Shown here piece by piece: positions 58,528 to 64,000 of a DNA stretch of 64,000 nt. Origin of the DNA: Lobosporangium transversale (taxonomy: Eukaryota > Mortierellomycota > Mortierellomycetes > Mortierellales > Mortierellaceae); NCBI RefSeq assembly GCF_002105155.1, contig NW_019028992.1:579001-643000 (forward strand), written 5' to 3'. Position numbers and translations under genes: made by a program. The notes below the pieces were generated by a model that was not told where the DNA came from, ran no database searches, and saw only the letters and a list, made by a program, of their open reading frames with translations. Numbering within the stretch: position 1 is the stretch's first letter; each line of letters begins with the position of its first letter.

Positions 58528-61030
58528 ATGGAGCGACTCAAAGGTGAAGGGGTCCAAGACTGGCTCAGTCAACATCTCACTGCTCCTTGGCAGGGACATC
58601 AGACTGTGGCTTCTGAACTAGGAAATGACATCATTGCCAACATTAAAGAACGTTGGTCTCAACTCGACAGTGTGGTCCGTCTTGGCGTGCTCTTCTCATT
58701 GATCAGTCTTAAGAAAGCTCAACAACTACAACTCAAAGATAAATGTCAGGAGGTAATAATCTGTTTATTATAATAAAAAAAAATAAGTGCTTATCATGGA
58801 TCAACTGAATCGATTAAACGATATGGGGCCATAAAGAAGCTGACAACAATCTTGGTTCTATCGTAACTACACTTAGTTAATAGATCATGCGTGCTCGGAT
58901 CCAGACGACTGGGTCCGACTGATCTCCCAGATGTTCAAAGACTATCCAACAGAAGGAATATTGCGTTTTAACGTGGAACAGTTTGCAGACCAAGCGCAGC
59001 TTGGTTCTCTCATGGATGAACTCACCAATCACAGTATGTAAAAAAAAAAAAAAAAAAAAAATCGTCGTCCGATGATTTAATACTAACCCAACATCCCTTT
59101 GTTTTTTGTCTTGCCTTGTTGCCGTATATTAGTCTCACATGATGGAATCAAATTTCATCCAAAGGAGTTTGCATATTTGAATGATTCGGTTTGTAAAGCG
59201 GCCCAAGGAAAGGATCCAAAGACAAAGACATATCCACCAATCACAGGGCCCTCGCTACAACAACACTTCAACCTCCGGGAATCACACCTCACTATTCACA
59301 CAGAGCGAGCTAAGAAGCTTAAGAAGATGGCTGAACAAGCATCGTCTGCTGCAGGTAACTTGTCTATTTCCATCGGTGGTACGGGCGTCGTAGGATCTGC
59401 TGGGGGACCCCTTTCAGCCACTTCACCTGTTGGCCCAGGATTAGGATCAGCAGGCTTAACAGGAACTGGGGGCAATGTAGCGGCTGGTGGATCAGCAGCA
59501 ACAGCGGGATTGTCATCGACACAGACTGTCCCTGGTGGACCCCCTCGGCCAACAAAAAACGCTTCCACAGGACTTTTTGTGCGTAAACCTACAGGGTCGT
59601 TTCTACGGAATAACCCTCCGCGACCAATGCCCATACCTAGAAGTACGTCTTGCTCTTTCTAGGACATGAAGTTTATTATGCTTTGTTTGTAAAGCTCCAT
59701 TTATTGACTGAGCACTTATAACCCCTATCTCCTTTTTGTTTCACATAGACCCTTCAACAGGGCAGCTTCCTCTTCGGTCACCAAGACTTGATGGGTCTAC
59801 TACACCACGTTTAAATCAAAAATCAAGTCGTATTCAAATCTTGGATATCCAGCAAGGAAATGAAATCATGCAGAATATGAATGACGAGAAGAGGAGGAAA
59901 GAAGAAGGTATGTGGCATTGGATATGAATTTCTAGGACTTTCCTGTAATGATAACAAACTTTTCTATGGGAAGTATTGATATTGAGAGCGAATGTCTTTT
60001 TTTTTTCTTTCTTTTTTGTGCTTCTGTGGATTCGATGCTTTAGCTGAGCAGCGTGAGAAGGAATTAAAGAAAGAGCAAAGAGCATTGGAATTGGAAGCCA
60101 AACGCCAGCAGGATGCAGAAAAGAAGGCACAGGTCCAGAAAGAGAGAGAAGAGAAGAAACGCGAACGTGAGGAGGCCAAGAGATTAAAAGAAAAACAGAA
60201 ACAAGATCGGGACGAGCAGCTGCGACAGCAGCGGCAACATAAGGAGCAAGACCAGCAACAAGACCAAGATCGACCACGTGGGCCTGATGAGGATGAAGAA
60301 GAAGAGGATGACGAAGGAACCCTTTCTTCTTTGCCTGTCCGGAAACGGACGCGTATTGCTAGCATTAGTAGCTCGCGCAGAGGATCCAAGGATGACGGTG
60401 ATGATGAAGACAATTATGAACAAATGGATCGCTCCTCTGGCGTGGAACCACCTAGCCCTATTACGACGCCCTCGCGTAACCAACAAAACGAACAGCCAAC
60501 ACCCGAGGGCCATCTCAATAGCGAACAGTCTATCAGCAACTCACATACTCCTCCGCAGTCTTCCCATCAGCCACAACAGTCTAGTAACGTGTTGGCGGAT
60601 CACCCCACAATCTTCCAAAATATCAATCTTTTGACTCCAGAAGACAGAGTATATATTGAGGCATTCTTGCAAGGACATCCCAGTAAGATTAATATAATAA
60701 TGCAATTTCAATTTAATCCATGCAAATGGCTTTTTTTTTTTTTTTTTTTTTTTTGCTATCGCATGCTAGTTAATATCGTTGCTTCTAATCAATCCTTCCC
60801 TTCTCACGCTCGTCTAATCATTCCTAGTGAAACGACCACATGAGAATGAATCTCTGTATCAGATTGTTATGAACCAGGAACAAGTGACGGATGCTTCAGG
60901 CCGGCCGATGTACGAAACCATATTGATTGAAATGAATTTTGACACGGGTGAGTGGAAGAAGATCAAGAGACGTCGAGCAAAACCTCATGTACCAACAACT
61001 TCAGCACAACAAGTGCATCCAAGTAATTAG
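58528..61030 (+). CDS. NELFA: NELF-A-like negative elongation factor subunit
   Basis: Six exons (58528-58752, 58877-59033, 59133-59642, 59749-59907, 60044-60682, 60828-61030) give 630 residues. The N-terminus follows human NELF-A: WLSQHLTAPWQGHQTVASEL, VVRLGVLFSLISLKK against VKLKLLLGTLHLPRR, then DPDDWVRLISQMFKDYPTEG against DSDPWVLMVADILKSFPDTG. The middle keeps SSRIQILDI (about 325-331) where NELF-A has RGVKLLDI, and KRRK. A long charged coiled coil (351-425) and acidic stretch are extra. LLTPEDRVYIEAFLQGHP parallels NELF-A's VTRPEKALILGFMAGS, and PMYETILIEMNFDTGEWKKIKR matches the extreme C-terminus (TVFEMNYATGQWTRFKK). In animals NELF holds promoter-proximally paused RNA polymerase II; yeasts lack it. 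Predicted nuclear. Confidence 0.85.
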
Positions 61031-61218
61031 AAGTAATAATAAAGTAACCATATTACAAGATATATATAATATATACTTTAGTTCTTACAAGTTCTTTTAC
61101 TTATTTTTTGATGAATAACAAAAAAATATGGTACAAAATATGCTTGCTCTATCTAGTTATGGCTTCACTACCACTGTCTTCTTTTTCTCTCTCTCTCTTT
61201 TTTTTTTTTTTTTTTTTT

Positions 61219-63959
61219 CTACAATGATTTACTCTCAAGCAGTTGTTCCTGTTGCCTGTGTAACCTCCTCATCTCTCTCTCAAATCTTCGCTGTTCTCGA
61301 TCCTGATGTGCCTTATAGGCCCACCAGCGTACGGGATCTGGTAAGAATACTGTTCCTATTGCCATTGGAGGCAGACGCTGCTGCTGTTGACTTTCTGACG
61401 ATTCAACGGATGACGATCCTTCCATGCCCTGAGTATCGCTGCTGCCATTGCTGCTTCTATTGTGACTGTGCTCATGACCATGACCATGGCCATGCCCGTG
61501 AATAGTTTCAGATCCACTTTCGTCTGTGCCAGTGGAAGTAGCTACTACAGCGGCAACTTCTTCCGCATGCATAACAGGTCGCGTCCTGGGATCGCCTGGG
61601 AAGACAATCAATACGTTCATTCCCAAGAGAGGACCAGGTTCATATTCCTGTCGTCCTCTCATCCTGACAGAACGTTTAAGTGGAGTAGAAGGGGATGCTC
61701 GCTCCATATTAGTAACAGCTGTGGTAGGATCGCCTCGATGCGGTAGTGATTCCATTTCAATTGACTCTGAAGTCGAGGATGGCAGGTTGTCCTTGTCGTC
61801 CTCTAAGTTTAATTCTGTAGGAACTGGAAGAGCGTTTGTTCTTGATCGGAGAGTCATCTTTGAAGCAGACCTATGGATTTCTCGAAGGGTACCGCCCACT
61901 CCGGCACCTACTCCAGCACCTACTTCAGCATCTACTCCAATTCCCGCGCCAGAGGTAGGTGGTCGTGGTTCTCGTGACATTCGTACACGGGAGCTTGTAC
62001 TTTTTCTGGATGTGGATCGAGAAAGCACAGAGGAAGGTGTGGCTCTGCCATTCGTCTGTTGCTGTCGTTCCTTCAACTCTCGTTGCTGTCGGCGCCAAAT
62101 TGAACGCTGATATCGTCGATAATGTCTTCTAGTTCTGGGAACCAGCCCACCATGGAAGACGAGAGGTTCGATCGAGATTGGTTGGACCAATAAAGGATTC
62201 CACCTACGCCGCTGCGGCAAAACTTGCGCAGACGGAGAAAGTGATTTTTCTAGGCTATTCAAGTCCGTTGGTGAAAGCATGTCGAGTTCCAAGATTCCAT
62301 GATCTTCCCCATTATCATGACGGTCATTATGGCCGACGCCCGTTCCATCATCATTACTATCCCCATCCTTATCCTGTCCATCCTCAGCAGTCTTCAGTTG
62401 CTTTTGATCTTCAGCCTCATCCTTTGATAATTGAAACTGATGACGGAACGACCGCAATGATGTTGAGCGTTCTAGGCTTTGGCGCAGCCAGTTTTCCCCA
62501 GAAGAACCGCCCTCCTCTTGATAATGGGGTTCACTATTTGTGTCTGAAGTTCGATGATGCTTATGGCTGTTACCACTATTAGATGGGTCAGGAGGGGGGT
62601 TTGACGAACCAAGATCACGAATGTAATCCGGTTTTACTTGTGAATTTGTCCTATCACGTTCATTATGGCTTGCAGATCCAGGTCTCCTTCCTGCATCTAT
62701 GCCTGGAATATGAGGCGTTGAAACCAATCTAGTTGCCGTTTCTGTGTCTGGATGGTTCATTTTAGTGGGGCCACGGTTTCGGAGGGTGGAGAAAGTAACG
62801 GATCGACCTCTGCTGCTAGCAATAGGTGCCTTCTCTGATGGCTGCTGATGTTGTTGCTGCTCTAGTTGGGGTTGAACTCCAACAATGATCCTGTACATGG
62901 GTTTCATGTCTTTTAGACAACTATCTGGGGAAGCTGAAGCTGGCATGGCCAAAGCTTGTCGTCTCCTATTTTCTTCTTCTTCTTCCGCCGCTGCTTCTTG
63001 TTCCAACATTCTCATCTCTGCAGCAGCTCTTCGTACTTCATCTCTTTGTTGCATCATCTTTCGGACTTTCTGTCCCACCAAAATCAATACCAGAACCCCC
63101 AAGATAAATCCCACTGTTACAAATCCGAGCGTTGCCAAATCGACCTGACTTCCCTTGTCAGGATGATCGTCCACGGGGTGATCCAATAAATGAACCGTCA
63201 ATGAAAAGGCTACAGCTTCTGAATTGGGGTTTTTGAGAGAATAGACATGATAACCCGAGAACCTACGGGGATCTCCTGCTGGGAAATCAATGAGCGCCGA
63301 AGGGTCTGTGGATTGATATAATGCAGAAGAAGAAGGGGAGGCATCCAGACCTGAAAACCGGGTCCATCGGTTATATAATTCACTCACGTTCAAGATACCC
63401 ATCGGCGTGATCACTGGAAAAGTGCCCTGTGTTGATTCTGGAGGGATGTCGGAAGGAGTTGGAGACGAAGTTTCAGAATACCCATTCCAAGAATCATCTG
63501 TTAATCCATGGCTGGCGCGCCAGTACATGTTCATAAATCCTTCCCAAACGTTCTGTGATCGGAAATGGAGTCCAGCCGTCGCAGGCTCGGTCGTTACTTC
63601 GAATTGAATATCTGGGTCCAGAGAATCAATATAGGTTTTAAACGTCATTTCTTGACCCGGTTGAAGGACGTTAGAATAGGTGGCCTTGACATCCAGGGCC
63701 ACTCGACTAGGACAGGTATCTGATGAAGTGAGGACTTGGTCTTTCAGATCAGGCCTTTGACGGATCAAATCTTGGAGGGTTCCATTCTTAGGAATATCTG
63801 ATGCAGTTCCCAGAAGGAACAAGGGCGATGAAGCCGAGCCCGTTGGTGAGATTGTTAGCTTGGCCTTATCGGTGTCAAACAGACATAGTCCTCCGACATA
63901 GGAGCAATAGTTGGGATTGCAATTTTGACAATCATCATATAAACTGCACCATCGTAAAG
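61219..63959 (-). CDS. Single-pass membrane protein with Cys-rich ectodomain and long cytoplasmic tail (5' end outside window)
   Basis: The visible exon of about 913 codons runs from an acceptor (TTTGCCTTTAG|, 63960-63970 on the plus strand) to the stop at 61219; the signal peptide must lie upstream, beyond the window. The ectodomain starts with a Cys-rich stretch (WCSLYDDCQNCNPNYCSYVGGLC) resembling a PSI/plexin-type repeat, then about 250 residues with NxS/T sites. One transmembrane helix, LATLGFVTVGFILGVLVLILV, sits near residue 280-300, followed by basic KVRK and a Glu-rich coiled segment. The tail (about 600 residues) is Ser/Arg/Pro-rich, includes GIGVDAEVGAGVGAGVG, and near the end a His tract (HGHGHGHGHEHSHN). 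A receptor or wall sensor topology is inferred; no enzyme domain is seen. Convergent with the NELF-A gene, 188 bp apart. Confidence 0.75.
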
Positions 63960-64000
63960 CTAAAGGCAAAAAGTAGTTTAAAAAGAAATACGAGTCAGTC

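Overview
The window looks like nuclear DNA of an early-diverging filamentous fungus, most likely Mucoromycota and plausibly a Mortierellaceae relative. This is an inference from gene content. The genes carry several short GT-AG introns each, intergenic DNA is AT-rich with many 15-35 bp poly(T)/poly(A) runs, and conserved eukaryotic genes sit beside small lineage-specific secreted proteins. No rRNA, convincing tRNA, CRISPR or bacterial-style operon was seen.

Layout. Bases 1-7.8 kb hold two families of small genes in inverted, head-to-head pairs: a secreted tandem-repeat protein (1-420 minus, 4233-4769 plus) with a near-identical inverted repeat of about 455 bp between the copies, and a 61-67 aa protein (5465-5650 minus, 7570-7773 plus) with a decayed third copy between them. 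Bases 9.7-17.8 kb hold a polyglutamine bHLH factor, a CCDC174-like nuclear protein, a DUF4286-like protein and a flavin-binding split-barrel protein. Bases 20-31.4 kb hold an O-fucosyltransferase-like protein, a large von Willebrand A-domain protein, an 8-cysteine secreted protein, a dienelactone-hydrolase-like enzyme and a PITH-domain protein. Bases 32-38.6 kb hold a mitochondrial succinate/fumarate carrier and a twinfilin. Bases 38.6-49.6 kb are gene-poor, with the second 8-cysteine protein and a decayed Tc1/mariner transposase. Bases 49.6-64 kb hold a GH18 chitinase, a TA-flanked MITE, TIM8, a bromodomain-like plus GATA-finger protein, a NELF-A homologue and a 5'-truncated single-pass membrane protein.

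The genes do not form one pathway. The conserved genes are housekeeping: transcription pausing, splicing-associated, mitochondrial import and transport, actin. The small TATA-driven secreted proteins and the chitinase are probably abundant wall or secretome products. Exon models were built by hand; apart from the CCDC174-like gene (one donor unclear) and one ambiguous acceptor in the bHLH gene, every intron phase closes. The most notable observations are a TIM8 lacking exactly one disulfide partner pair, a NELF-A homologue in a fungus, concerted Phe/Tyr divergence between the two repeat arrays, a hydrophobin-like cysteine order in small secreted proteins, a twinfilin with a split start codon and a 149-residue insertion, and a bromodomain-like plus GATA fusion.
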